Positions 1 to 12,877 of a stretch of DNA of 64,000 nucleotides are shown here, one piece after another. Source of the stretch: Punica granatum (lineage: Eukaryota > Streptophyta > Magnoliopsida > Myrtales > Lythraceae); assembly GCF_007655135.1 (NCBI RefSeq), contig NC_045128.1:31652811-31716810 (forward strand). The letters are read 5' to 3'. Below the pieces are notes generated by a model, which had not been told where the DNA came from, searched no databases, and saw only the letters and a program-made list of their open reading frames with translations. The stretch's first letter is position 1. Each line of letters starts with the position of its first letter. Both the position numbers and the translations under genes were made by a program.

Positions 1-29
1 CAATAATTCAACTGTTTGTTTTGTCGCAG

Positions 30-733
30 GAAGTGGTGATTGATGGGCAAGACAAGGTATTTAAAGACGTGATCGAGCCCCTAGAGAGTGTGAGCGTGAA
101 TATGATCCCTACCAGCAAACAGGACATCAAAGATTTTGGTCCCCCGCAACAAGTAAGCAGTTTAGATTATTTTGATTTATTTGATGTTCCTTTTGCTTTT
201 TTAGTTAAATCGAATGTGTTATTCTCCCGCAGGTTGCTGAAACTTTGATAAAGAAGGTCTTGGCTCCTCCTTCTCAGAAGACAAAGCTCATTGCAGCAAC
301 CGAGGTATGATTGCCCCTGTAAAATCTTCGTCTCTCCTGCCCTCGCTATGGCATGATGAGCTTCTCTGTAAATTGTTGGTGTCGTGGTGAAGATTTGGTG
401 ATTCTTTCTTGTGTCGAGTACAGCATGATGTGGAGGGGAAGACTTACTATACATTTGAGTTCATTGCTCAGGCTCCGAACTACACCCGGCATGCTCTCAG
501 TACAATCTCTATCGGCAATGGTAAGCGCTTTCATCAGCGGAAAACAGAAGATACAGGGTTAGTTTGGTGATCTTTGGGTCGGATTGTGCTCGTATTTGAT
601 TGCGCATTTTGTTGATATGCAATCTGCAGGCAAATTCTACACTCTGACGACAGGTGCCAATGAGAGGAGGTGGGACAAGATGAAAGAGAAGCTACAAACA
701 GTTGTTGATTCCTTCAAAGTCTTCAATGTTTGA
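30..733 (+). CDS. PPL1: PsbP-like protein 1 (PPL1), 3' part, 4 exons
   Basis: This is the C-terminal 131 residues of a PsbP-domain protein. The protein is nuclear-encoded and acts in the chloroplast thylakoid lumen, where PPL1 is linked to repair of photosystem II after light damage. Exons are 30-152, 233-304, 424-520 and 630-733, all with GT-AG borders; phases 0, 0 and 1 join without a frameshift and end in TGA. Diagnostic stretches are EVVIDGQDKVFKDVIEP in the first exon, an HDVEGKTYYTFEF block in the third, and LTTGANERRWDKMKEKLQ near the end. The closest family member I recall is Arabidopsis PPL1 (At3g55330) rather than PsbP itself, because of the VVIDGQDKVFKDVIEPLE wording. The transit peptide and earlier exons lie upstream of the window. 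It converges on RPL23A. Assignment to PPL1 rather than a sister PsbP-like gene is from recalled sequence, not a search. Confidence 0.93.
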
Positions 734-1409
734 GACGGTTTTCTCAGTTTTCCCAACCAAAGTTATTGGGCAAAACCACACGATACCACCTCTTCTTCTC
801 ATCGTGTAAAACTCATTTTTTCATTGCAATACCTCCTCCTTGTCGTGGTAAAACTCTTTTTTTCATCACAGAAAAAGATCTGTTCGACTTTGATCAGACT
901 ATGCTATGATACATGAAAAGTACATGATCAACCGGTTATCCAAGGACATCGAAGAGATCCCTCGTCTTGATAGTCTATGGACTATGCTTGCTTTCCATGA
1001 AGCATGTCATAGATATATAATCGATTCCTTAGCATCTTCTCCCTCCAGAGTTGTATTGTCTTTGAGATTCAAACTCGCCAAGTTGTGCCAAGCTTATAGG
1101 GCAGTAAACCAATTTCCAGTTAGCCAGGATGATCACAGACTCAAATCTTACAAGCCTCGAGAAGTTCTTGATTGAGATCACTGTTAAAAGGAAATGCTTT
1201 GGATCGGTAAATAGAAGTCGAGAAAAGAACAATGGTGAAGCTACAAAACTTCTGGAATCTAAATGTTGTCTTGTTTAACAGAAACAAACTGTCAAAAATA
1301 GTAGTTATGGCATTTAAAACCATTTCAAAAACTCTCAAAGTAAGCTTCGAATCCTACAAGCAAGACAGACCACTTCCCACAAGGAAAGCCAACTAGCAGT
1401 ATATATAAC
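734..1409. other. Convergent intergenic region between PPL1 and RPL23A
   Basis: This stretch should hold the two 3' untranslated regions. An 89-codon open frame at 906-1175 (+) matches no family I recognise and has no visible splice partners, so I do not call it a gene. Confidence 0.6.
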
Positions 1410-3092
1410 TTAGATGATCCCAATCTTGTTGGCAACGTCCAATGCATCATAATCCGGTGTCAACCTGACATATGCCTTCTTCGTGCCATCGGGCCTGTAT
1501 TATCATAGCAAAGAAGATGACATTAGTCTCATTCATGGGACTAACAAATCAACGAACACTGTAGACTTATAATAGGCGCAGTTAACAATTCCTGTGGATC
1601 ATTTAGTCCTAATTTTCAGTTTCTTTTTCTTGAAAGCACAAGGAACAAAATAAGCAGCAAACTACAAATTTATGAAGTGTATTTTCCGAAAACAAATAAA
1701 ACTTGCTTTGTTTATGCAATTTAAAGAAAAGAAATTTAAGTACGGAATCCACCAACAAAAATAGGTTAAACTGGTGAGATGTCTTCTGAGACCAAAAATA
1801 CGAATAACAAATGTTGAAAGAACATTACCTGATCAAAGTGTTGACCTTCTTGGTCTGAATGTCATACATCTTCTTCACTGCATCCTTGATCTTCTTCTTG
1901 TCAGCACGAATGTCCACAATGAAGACAAGGGTGTTGTTGTCCTCAATCTTCTTCATTGCAGACTCGGTGGTGAGCGGGTACTTCAGAATTTGGTAATGGT
2001 CCAACTTGTTCCTCGGAGGGGCGCTGATACGTGGGTACTTGGGGTTCCTCTCCTTCTTCAGGGTCCTCGGGCGGTGAAATGTGACAGATGTCCTGATCTT
2101 CTTAGCCTTCTTCTTGAAGGTCGGTGCCCCTGATTTGACTGCCTTCGCAGCCTTCAAGGCCTGAGCCTTCGGGTCTGCCTTTTTGGTAGCATCAGCTGTA
2201 GATTTAAATAACAAAAATCAGAGACGATCAACCCCGAGAACAAAACCTCAACATGTATCTAAAGGCGTTAAAGATATAGTAGATGAATTTAAAAGAGCTG
2301 GAAAAAAGAAATCCTCCTTATGTTCCTAAATACCCGGAAAACACGAACAACTCAAACTGCAACACCATTCAATAGCTAGTGTCGAGCAAAAGCAGATACC
2401 ACCAACCATGCTCAACAGTACACGAATCCCTGGGCATTCCAGGAAATGGTAACAGGAGTTAATGAGCTCTCCCAATCATTAGGAGTCAACAATTACATCA
2501 CACAGTGATGTGAACATAATCCTCATGAAAATTATGCTTCCTCCAACATCTAAGTGTCGAATAGCCTCCAATCTCCTCACCAGATAAAAGTGCCACTGAC
2601 ATTTCACTTAGCAACCCACTAAAAAGGTTTGGGTTTCAGCTCTGCCGAATTGGAGGACTAGGCACTATGCTATTCCAGCAAAACCTTGATAGGCAAAACA
2701 TCTCTTTGTCAAGGAGCATAAACCGAGACTAAAGACGAATTAAACACGAACCACCTATAAACAGTCTCATGTAGATCTAGACTAATTACGACTGAATGAG
2801 CTTAAAAACTACTAAAATCTTTTCTAGCTTGAAGCAGAACTGGCTTCAAATCCATATACCTCCAAACTAGCTATTGCTCAGTTGGTCCTTTACTCCCTAG
2901 ACTGTTTCAAGATGGGCTTCCTCACCCCTCGCGTTTAATTAAGATAAGGCAAAATCGAGCAGCTCACAAGAAATTCATTATTCGACAGGACGGATCAAAT
3001 AATGCTTATGACAGCATTTCTCTGCCGAAACACCTATGCCCAGTGTGGAAAACAACAGAAATGTACGAGAAGGCTTTACCTTTAGGCGCCAT
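1410..3092 (-). CDS. RPL23A: 60S ribosomal protein L23a (uL23)
   Basis: Complete gene for the large-subunit ribosomal protein uL23, which binds 26S rRNA at the peptide exit tunnel and forms part of the docking site for signal recognition particle. CDS exons on the minus strand are 3092-3080, 2195-1829 and 1494-1410 (13, 367 and 85 nt). They join in frame to give 154 residues, the usual plant length. The first exon encodes only MAPK plus one base, so the start is fixed by the splice into [12 protein letters not shown]. The conserved core includes the [19 protein letters not shown] block and the tail [18 protein letters not shown]. The 5'UTR probably has its own intron (donor near 3375, acceptor near 3110), inferred only from splice-like sequence. 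A telo-box lies upstream. Nothing suggests decay. Confidence 0.97.
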
Positions 3093-3419
3093 TGGTGGAC
3101 GAGAAGATCCTACCTACAGAGCAGCAGCAATCTGGACAAAGATCGACCACTGAATTAGCAGAGCATTCGAAGCAATGATGCTCGACTGACCGTCTAAGAT
3201 CACAGAATCAAACAAAAATCAACCGAAAAAGACATCCCGACTACGGAATCAATCTCATTCGGAGTACCGAAGAATTATCATTCAAATCAAAACTCAGTCA
3301 CGGAGAGAGATTACGAAACAGCAACATATAAGATGGATGAACAGAGAGTGGAGATGAAGCGAGAGCTGAGACGAACCTGACGTGGCAGAGATCAGTGGAC
3401 AGTCGGCGGCTGCGAGCTC

Positions 3420-3428
3420 TTAGGGTTT
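3420..3428 (-). promoter_or_regulatory. telo-box (AAACCCTAA) near RPL23A transcription start
   Basis: On the minus strand this reads AAACCCTAA, about 330 bp upstream of the RPL23A ATG and just ahead of a pyrimidine-rich stretch. Telo-boxes are a well-known element of plant ribosomal protein and translation-factor promoters. A role here is inference from position. Confidence 0.6.
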
Positions 3429-3599
3429 TAAGGGGGAGAAGAAGGTGAACCCTTCTACTTAGCACCGGTCTAAATTACGATTGTATCCTCTCTTCGCATG
3501 TTGAGCTCGGCCCTATGTGAAGGCCCATTATTTTGGCCCAGACATTGTAGTCCCAATAGTGCTCCCTTTTATGTTATTTTATTTTATTTTATTTTAAAG

Positions 3600-3944
3600 G
3601 GGTATTTACCCAAAATGGCGCATGGTTTACCCGTTTTGTCATATCTATTATATGATTTTTTTTGTCAAATCTATTCCATGGTTTACTTTTTGTATCAAAT
3701 CTATCCCGGCGTTATTTTTTCCCTCGACATCTAATGGCCGTACTGACGTTGCGCCTACGTGGCAAGTGTGGCCCACTATCTCTCCACGTGCCACGTCAGC
3801 ACGGCCGTTAGATGTCGACTGAAAAGATAACGCCGGGATAGATTTGATACAAAAAGTAAACATGAGATAGATTTGACAAAAAAAAAGTATAGGATAGATT
3901 TAATAAAACGGACAAATCATGTACCATTTTAGGTAAAAACCCAT
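3600..3944. mobile_element. Mutator-like MITE, about 345 bp, 9-bp target duplication
   Basis: The two halves are inverted copies of each other. The left end reads GGGTATTTACCCAAAATGG and the right end, reverse-complemented, GGGTTTTTACCTAAAATGG. The arms meet around a GC-richer centre with ACGTGGCA and CACGTGCCACGT motifs. The direct repeat ATTTTAAAG flanks it at 3591-3599 and 3945-3953; 9 bp is typical of Mutator-like elements. No coding capacity. A diverged fragment lies at 40574-40697. Confidence 0.85.
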
Positions 3945-4329
3945 ATTTTAAAGCCTTAGCTTGATTTTCGACAAATAATTTTGTGTTATTTTAAGTCATT
4001 TGTTTCACATGATTGATTTTTTCATTTATTTTTAGAACATAATATACCCTAAATTACTATTTTCTTATATTCGGTCAAGTAATTATCTTGCAATTTGACC
4101 ATCAAATTAAATTCAGCAAATCAGTCTTCGGATAATTACCTTGCAGTTTAACCATTGAATTATCTTGCAATTTGGAGTACTCTTTCATATCGAACCTTGT
4201 TTTGGCTTCATCGGAAGTGATACATTACATGTTTCGTATTATTTCAAATGCTTGTTTACAACAATTGTCTAAGATCGCCTTTGGAACAAAGGAATAAGAA
4301 GTTCAATCCTTGAATAGTGTAGGATGCTA

Positions 4330-5400
4330 TTTTGTAACACGGTTTATTTTCTATTCCAAGTAAATAGGTAATTTGGTTCATGATTTACAGATATTACGTC
4401 AATTGGGTCCCTAACTTGTTTATTATATCAATTTGGTCCATTGATTTGTTAATTTGGTCCTTGTTACATCATTTTGGTTCCTCAATGAAGAAAATTGCAT
4501 CATGTAGGTCATTTGGTTGCATCAAATTAGTTCTTTGTCACATCAGTGAGGTCCTTCATGGCATTTCGTTGATTGTAGGTTCTGACATTGTTAAATGAAA
4601 TGTCATTGTTACATCACTTTGGTCTAACGTTACATCAAATAAACCTTTCTTCATTTTCTGTTTTCTTTTCTCAAAAAAAAAGGAAGAAAAAGAAGAAGAA
4701 GAACAGTGGGGGAGCTTCGATAGGGTCCGTCAGTGATCTCCCTCCATGCGAGGTCTTTGGAGAGTAATCTTGGAGGTCGTCCGTGGGGGAGGCTCACCGG
4801 AGCTCCACCACTAGCGACCTCCTTGAACCCTCCAGTGACCTCGCCTTGAGTGGAGGTCGTCGATGGGGGAGCCCCACTAAATTTCCTGTTCTCTCTCTTT
4901 TCGAAGAGAGGGAGCAGATGGGAGAGCTCCCCTTAAAAAGAAAATGACATCATTATTTAAAATGGCGTCATATTGAGTTTAAAAAATGATGTTTTGAGTA
5001 ATGGACTCAAACGATGTAGTTTTCTTATTTTTGTTTTTTTAGGAGAACCTCGATTGAAACTCCCCCTCTTCCCTCTCAAAGGGTACAAAGGGGGAGATTC
5101 AGTGAGTGCTCTCTTGCCTGTGACCTCCCCACAAAGCGAGGTCGTCGGTGGGAGAGCCCCACCGCAGCTCCCCCCATTTCCCTGGAAAGAGGGGAGCTAG
5201 AGTGGGGCTCCCCCACTGTTGTTTCTTTTTCTATTTCTTTTTCTCCTTCCTTTTGGGTGAAAAAAGGAAAATAAATATACTGACTTGAAAGATATAACTG
5301 ACGTAACCATAAACACAATGAGAAAAGTTATATCATTCGGCTCATCAGTTACATCAAATAGATTCTTTCACACTTTACGGCCGGTTTAACACCTGATTAT
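4330..5400. repeat. Unclassified repeat-like region between RPL23A and HEXO1
   Basis: The left part (4370-4640) repeats variants of 'acatca-tttggtcc' many times. The centre (4680-5240) is GC-richer, with recurrent 'gaggtcg(t)cg-tggg-gagccccac' modules on both sides of an AT-rich spacer. This resembles a non-autonomous transposon, but I could not define its ends or a target duplication. No gene seen. Confidence 0.45.
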
Positions 5401-5583
5401 ATTCCAAGTTCAGCATCTTTTGCTACAAAGGAAAGAGTGACCAGAAACATTCATCAATAGGTGACAACCGACTATGGATTTAACATGGAATCAGAGGTGT
5501 AGGATTAACAACCGGTGTCGAAATAAATAGCAACTTTTTCAATAATGACAGCCCGAAATTCAATGTAACTGATCGGAGGTGAC

Positions 5584-8500
5584 TCATTGGTCATAACATG
5601 AACCCGGTCCATTTGGCTGAGTCCGAGCATAGAAGTTCGTGACTGGGGCAGCTTGAACTCCTCTCCTGTTCAAGAGGCATCGGAAATATTGCAGCCGAGG
5701 CAATGCGGTGGCATTCACATTCCTTGTCGGGGTGGAGTCCTTCGTGCTCCACAGCCGCTCTGTGTAGAAATGAAAGGAGTTCTCAGTCTCGTCATTCAAT
5801 TGCATTTGGTGCTGTGATTTACATATTCTGCTATGAGTGCAAGGACTCTTTATACATGAATTCCCCATTAACATGTAACTTATTCCTGTGATTTTTGGGA
5901 AATTGGAAGTACTGCTGAGTGAACTTATTCGAGAAACTGCCAAACTTTCCCAATTTTTCAGCACCAAACAGGGCAGTTCGTGGGCTTACCTGCTGCTGCA
6001 GCAGCTCGAGGCCATATTGTTTGCTGGACATTCGACGTATCAACTGTTTCTCCCCACATGCAAACCTCACCCCCAATTACAAGTTCTTGCTTTGGAGGAT
6101 CACGTATTCCTTCCAGGGGCTCGGCAGTGTAGACATTATCCCAAGGCACATCCAAATGGTCGAGATACCAAACACCCTGATTGCTGTATATGCATTTAAA
6201 ACCTTTGGCAACAGCTTTGGGGCAGACACCGGGTCCCAACCTACAACATAACCGGAAATGATTCAAGTCCAAGCTTCTTGGTCATTTCTTGTCATGAAAA
6301 TAAGTGAAACAAAAGACCTCACCAGTTGTGTACTACAGTCTTCGGGTTGAGACTCTCAGGAAAATTATTGAAGGTTTCTTCCCTGAAAATAAAGATGCAA
6401 GTAAGTACTGCCATGGTTCAGACGGGAAAACGATTCAGCATCTTATATTTAATCAATTAGAAAATGCTATTTATTAAAAAAAAAAATAAAATAAATATAT
6501 ATATATATATATATGCGTGTGTGTGTATGCCGAGATGAGATACTTTAAGCCTTAAGAAAAAGAAAAGAAAAGAAAAGAAAAACAATCCGCTCAGTACTGA
6601 TGTCTAAATGCAGTCCAAACTCCGAGGAATTCCTACAGTGAAATTTTCCTATTTTTCCAGAATATTGAAAAAAAAAAGTTCCCATGAAATATAATTCTAA
6701 CATTTATTGGGTATAACCAACAAAAGATTATCATAATGTCAAATATCCAGAATGTTTATTGTTAAGGACTGAGTTCCATTTCCATAAGGCAACTGCCTGA
6801 AATTTTCACTCATATGATACTCTTAATTAATGAACATACTTGCTCATTCAAAAAAATATCACTGAGAAACCTCATGAATAGATGATGAAGTTTCGAGAAA
6901 CTTAGTTTATCAGAGGAAAAGAAAAATGGGAGGAACTTTCATAGATATCAAACTCATACAACTGTTCACTATAAGACTCCAAATAACAACAGATATATAT
7001 CCATGATCATGGTTAATGCGATAGACAAGAAGAGACAGACTATAACGATACCAATTAACAGGAGTCCAATCTTTAGATATGGCAATCTTTTGCGCTTTGA
7101 GCACAAAATACTTATAGGCATCCTTGGCTGTCATGTTATGCTGCTGAAGCCTGCATTTCGGATCAACCTCACAGAATCAGGGTCAAATAAAAGAATTACT
7201 AGAAAGTGATGAAGTTCACTAGGGAACTACTAGACGGTCTAGACCTATGGTATTTCCTTTTTAAAGCACTACATAAATCATTGACGAGGACTCAAGACTT
7301 GGTGAAATATAAAATTATGGTAATTTGCAAGGAGTACATGCTCTCATGAGTACATAGGTAATAAGAACATCTTTTTTTCCGGCTCAAGATAACAACATTA
7401 TTTTATCATACATACCAAAGCTTCACATGCGAGGTTTTGGTCCAACAATCTGTGGAAAAACTAGTATTAGCCTTTAGTAACAGAAGAAATATGTAAGGAG
7501 TGCACAAATATACAGAGTTTTTTTTTTTTTGGTTCAACTGCCTCTAAAGGTGCCATAATCTTGTGGTCTTTCCGTTCTTAATACAAGCATATGTAAATTA
7601 TGACTGCCAGCTACAACCACATGCCAAATGACATTTGGAAATTTCTTCATTTTTCTATCAAACTCCATGACCTCAAAGTAATTACTGTTTACTTGGCCAC
7701 AGATACAAGTAAAAGACAAATATTTGGGTTAGCGAAAAAAATAGCCACTTTGGATCAAAATTTTCCCATACCAACCTGTGTTAACTTCATCGCCTCCTAA
7801 GTGGAAGAGCTCAAAGGGGAAGATCTTTCTCATATCTGAAACACAAAAATTGATTGTTAAACTCCACAATAAAATCTGGAGACATCATTAAACAATTCTT
7901 CTGCTGCCAGCAGTGCATTGAGCAATATGTTTAGTGAACCCATTGAATACAAACATGGAATCACACAGAGAGAACGCACCCATATGACATACCATTCCCC
8001 AATAAACTTCAGTATTTTCAATAACCTTCATTTGTTTCGCTATAAGGTGTTAATTACTTTTACATGTCAAAAGTAGAAATGCACCTTCTCTTATTCAGAA
8101 TATAAGTATTATTTATGTAGGATACTGTAATTCTTCTACATTGCATGCAAAAGCATAATACCCCATATAAAATTAGAGATAATAAAGCTCAGCATATAGA
8201 GAAATTGAGAAACTTAACCTGATAAAATGCCTGAAATCACATCAAAAGTGAAGTTTTTTGTCACATCCAGTGGCTCTCTACATGAAGAAGAAGGCCAGAG
8301 ACCAGGATATCCTTTTCCCCTGCACATACAGAAGAAGAACATGAATCGACCAGTTGGCAATTCATTGAAAATATAAATTGAACTCGCAAATAAAGCACGA
8401 TTTTCACTGTACACCTAAGCACTCAAGAGTGACTTTTGTAAGCGCATACTGCACACAAATGCCATTTTTTTGGGAAACTATAGCTTTACTACAATTTAAA

Positions 8501-11379
8501 AGAAAAATGGCAGATGCAGTATATGGAATCTAATCAGATGATAGGTCAAGAAGTAAGCTAAAAAAATTATAAGTTTATTTCTACACACGCAGATTTCAAC
8601 CAAGTAATTTACCATGATTCTGCATGACCAGGTACATCGACTTCCGCCATGACATTGATTCCTGCGGGAAAGTTATGCAAGAATTAGGAATTTAAAATAA
8701 AATAGTCAGATATGCGCCAAGGATTAAACAAGTAAATTTACAAGTAGAGCAGTCAAACGAGAGGACGCACCTCTAGATTTGGCAAAGCTTCATAATGGCG
8801 CATAGAAACATGGCAACATTATTATGTTAGAATATGACTTGTGAAGGAAAAGCAAATCGAAGAGAAAAGCTAGCAGAATCTATTGTGCTAAGCCACATCA
8901 TTTAGCACATGGAAAAATCTTTTAGCATGTGGAAAGATCTTTGCTTAATTGATTAAAAAGCTTCATCTGCATAAGATTGCATTAGTGACAAAGAAAAGTT
9001 CAATTAAGCTCTGTCTATAAGCTACATAATCCTATTAATTTCAATTTCATCAAATATAATACACATGAACAATGCTACCTATGTTAAGAGGTGATAATAA
9101 ATTGAGGAAATTTGATAAACCAATACAAGCAAGGAATGCCACAAAAGTTACTCATAACACTGGTAAAGTGACAGCAAAATGTGACTCATGAAACTCGCAA
9201 GATGTGCAATTCCTAGTGGCCTTTTCAACTATAAGAATAGATTGTAAAAGGAATCATTCTCATCAAGCAGAGTTACTCCAAGCCTAGTCAACCAGTGCAG
9301 GTAATAACAACAAAGGAGCAGTTGGGCAAGGTCAAAAGCAAACAACCAACAAAAACCTTCATTTATAAGTGTGGACTGCACAAGAAGCATGGCAAGACAT
9401 AGGGTATTATTTCATGTCGGTTTATAAAAGTTACGATAGGCCATCAGAATAAGCTTTTCCACAAGCAAGTTAACGAGCAGCAGAGATCATACTTGACAAT
9501 TTCATAGGCATCCTCAACTGTGTAGCGCTCCCACTTTGAGTATGCACCTTGCCATAACTTAGGGTATGAAGGCACCTCCAGAGGAAATGCTTGTTCATCT
9601 ATGATGTGCCAATGGAGCACATTCTACTGAACGTAATTCTCAGTATCAGAATTACATATATGAAATAGACAACAGAAAGACAGTATAAATAATTTGACTG
9701 CTTCACCAATCCAGATAAATACGAGCATGGAGAATATGGGAGCTTAAAAGAGTCTTACAAGTTTGGAATATGACATGGACTCCAAGATATGCTTTATAAC
9801 ATCAACAGGGAAATAGTGTCTTGATGTATCTGCACAAAATTTCAACAAACCAATCTTCACATAATTCATTAGAAAATGACGCAAAAATCATTGACTAAGA
9901 ACATGGATAATGGCTGAAAATCAGAGTAAAAAAGCAACATACCTAGTAGTAGCCCGCGGTACTTGAACCTTGGTTTATCTTGGATATTCCAAGGAGCCTT
10001 GTGTATTAGCACAGTTTTCGAGCCATAATCAAACATACATAACTGGCTGAATGTCTGAAACATTGCAAAAAGAAAGACCAAGTGAGGAAGGGCAAGTTTC
10101 ATACTTCCTCTGAATTGTATCTTCCTAATTCTGCCATTAATATGTTAAGTTCAGCACTTAGAGCACTACATCAAGAAATTATGCTCATGATCTACTCCGG
10201 CGATTAAGTCAAAATGTTCCATTCAATTATGCTCATTCCATGCTGGAATGCTAATATCAGGTTCAGCAATTATAGTTGCAATCACATAAAGGGAACCTTT
10301 TCACTTCAGGTTCGGCAATAACAATACCACAAAGGTCTCCCGTGAGAATGATTTACCCTTTTGATCAGATTATTTGAGCTATAGAAAGCTCCAAAACATA
10401 CAGTCGACATCTCCAAGCATCTTCCTATACAAAAAATTTCAGATTCGCCCAAATTCTTCCAATAAGGAAAAAATAGAGGGGGATTTTGGTTTTTGATTAT
10501 TATCAGTAATCATGCAGAAGGTTCGCCCAAGTTGCCCAACATTCCAAGAATGGTAAGCTATGTTTAATTTTAATACATGAAAATATTCCGATTTGCCTAT
10601 GAGATTGATACATACCTCCAAGCCCCGCAACGCGCCAAACACGGTGTTTGCCTGCAGCAAAAATCAGGCAGGGTCACCAAAAATGTTATACTGGTAATCA
10701 ATTTATTCATTTCACTAAAAGACATGAGGTCTGCTGGATTACCTCAATTGTCGCCTCCCCAATTATGGATTGACCAACGCTCCTCGCCACCGCTAGACTG
10801 TAGCTCTCATCCACACCAAGTTGAAGCTGCAAAAAGTGGCACAGCATGGAACATCTCTTATCACAGCTTACTAAACAGAAACCCGTATAGGTACAACACA
10901 GCTATCTACGGTGAATTATCGATGATTCACAGCCGAGCAACCTCTCCTAATCAAAGTCTACCAATGAGAGTTGTTATCAAGACCAGGACAAGACTCACCT
11001 CTTCGCTGGCGGAGTGAACTGTGATCTTCAGCTTGGCGATGTCGTAGCCCACCCTCTTCTTCCTGAACGCATTGAAGATCGAGAACGTCTCAGTGTTCTT
11101 AAAAATGATGGCCTTGTAGCGATCGAACCCGTCCTTGACAATCCGGGAGCTGCCGCCGTTCCCGGCGACGGACAGGGAGAGGGCGGGGTCGACGGAGAGG
11201 GTATCGTCGCCGGAGGTGAACTGCGAGGGCAGAGGCCATAGGTAGGTGAGAGAATCTGCGGATTTGGAAGCAGAGATGGGGTGCGGGGAGCGGACGAGGA
11301 GGAAGAAAGCGAGGAGCAGAGCGGGAATGGACATGGCGGAGAGAGACGAGGAGCTGTCGACTCTGCTGCCTGTGGCCAT
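5584..11379 (-). CDS. HEXO1: Beta-N-acetylhexosaminidase 1 (GH20), 15 exons
   Basis: Complete glycoside hydrolase family 20 gene. The enzyme removes terminal GlcNAc/GalNAc from N-glycans and chito-oligosaccharides in the vacuole or secretory route. Minus-strand exons are 11379-10999, 10826-10743, 10651-10616, 10054-9943, 9829-9759, 9623-9493, 8787-8771, 8661-8613, 8319-8219, 7835-7776, 7449-7416, 7150-7052, 6382-6323, 6240-5990 and 5759-5584. All borders are GT-AG and every phase closes, giving 553 residues. An in-frame ATG at 11334 would give 538, nearer the family length, and starts directly at the hydrophobic signal peptide SIPALLLAFFLLV, so it may be the true start. The catalytic Asp-Glu pair lies in HLGGDEVNT (D343/E344 in the longer numbering). 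N-glycosylation sequons NFT, NMT and NAT are present. The wording of SNQG-WYLDHLDVPW and IGGEVCMWGET matches HEXO1 best. A 17-nt microexon (8787-8771) is notable. Confidence 0.97.
6493..6529. repeat. (AT)n(GT)n microsatellite in a HEXO1 intron
   Basis: Alternating AT then GT dinucleotides inside the intron between the exons at 7150-7052 and 6382-6323. Likely length-polymorphic. Confidence 0.85.
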
Positions 11380-12877
11380 TGAAGGTAGTTTGACCACAAA
11401 CAACAGACATATAAATAAAACACACAGAGACCGGAAGGTAAAGAAAGCTTCGGTAAATGATTAGGTGGTGGATGGGTGTATTTGGTCCCCCACTAGGTTA
11501 GGGACAAGCTCAACACGGATGGGGCATCTAGAGGAAATCCGGGATACGTGGTGTCGGGACTATATAAATGGTATAGGGTGTCCTCCCTGGTCTAGACTCT
11601 TGGAGCATGTTTGTCTGCTCGACTGTAAAAAGTGAACTCAGAGTTAGTAGGAGCGGGGATGGACCGAGACGGCAACTGTGTCATAATAATGTTGAGCATG
11701 TTTGGCAATTCGGTGTTGACCTTGGTTTGACGGCACCAACGATAGAGTAAGGGAGGTCAAGGGCCCCTTAAATTTTCACAAAAATTTACATATTATTTTT
11801 CAATTTTGTTATAGAATTACTAAAATTCGCATCTCTAACTCGAAAATTTTATTTCCTGATTCACTCCATGAATGACCGCTCCCCCTATCCGAGTCATCCC
11901 ATGGGTCGGTATTATGTGGGCTTTTCGCTGGGTGTTTGCTTTTTCCATAATACACGGAGTGTGAATGTGCTCTCATTTGGTGATATCTTACGAAATATCA
12001 TACCCTCCTTTGCATCTTTTTTTTTTTTTTTTTTTGTACCGAAGCTTTTGTCCTCTAAGAAAGAGCGGCAAAATCAAGCAGAGTTGATTTAAGTACTTCA
12101 TCACTTATTCTCTTAGATTAGATTTCGGGTTCAAATTTTACGAATGGAAAAATCCTTGAATTTGGAGAGTTTTACCCATAGTGGATCGAACGGCCGGCTC
12201 AAACTAAATATATAGGAGCTATTAGCCTTCCAAATACTAAAATATACACTAAAAAAAACTGCAAAACATGAAATACATACTAGAAAAAAATAAAGATAAA
12301 AAAAAAAAGCAACAAGCCTAGCTACGTGCTTTTGTCACAACGTAGAAACTTAATAATATCGGTCTCTCACGTAACAAGGCCATACGAACACATTGTTTTT
12401 TTTTTCTTTTTTTGTGTACTCTGATGTACATGAAAAAAGAAAAAGTGGCTTTCCTGTACACATGATAACTCCAATAATCTCGTTAAAAAGAAAAGAATAT
12501 CGAGAACAAAATGTTCTTTTGTAAATTAACATCACTATAATATAAAACTAGTATTCATATACCAAGCGGATAGTAAACTAAATGGTATGTGCTGGCTTTG
12601 TTGACCTATATATATTTGTTCTAATCTAATTAACCATATGCGAAGCGTGCGGGCCATATATGATGTATTAATCGGCAAAGGAGAAAAGTTCTCTTGCTTT
12701 TTCTTTCAGCGAGGTCCATTGGCTACATTACCTGCCTTGTTAACTATATATATAAGTCATGTTAAAGCAAGAATCTTGGATCTGAACAACAGGGCAAAAA
12801 CAAGAAATCCATTGTTTTGTAATTAAGAAAAATATTAAGGGTTTTTCTATTATATGCACTAAGGACATAGGATAAGC
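11380..12877. other. HEXO1 upstream region and AT-rich intergenic DNA
   Basis: This holds the HEXO1 promoter and 5'UTR side (11380 to about 11700), then AT-rich DNA with homopolymer runs near 12018-12036 and 12391-12413. I see no further gene and no clear transposon ends. Confidence 0.6.

Noticed and set aside
906..1175. 89-codon open frame between PPL1 and RPL23A
   Set aside because: Lies where two 3'UTRs converge, has no known motif and no splice partners.
10439..11017. Plus-strand frames opposite HEXO1 exons 1-3
   Set aside because: The minus strand carries the conserved, correctly spliced reading; these are antisense shadows.
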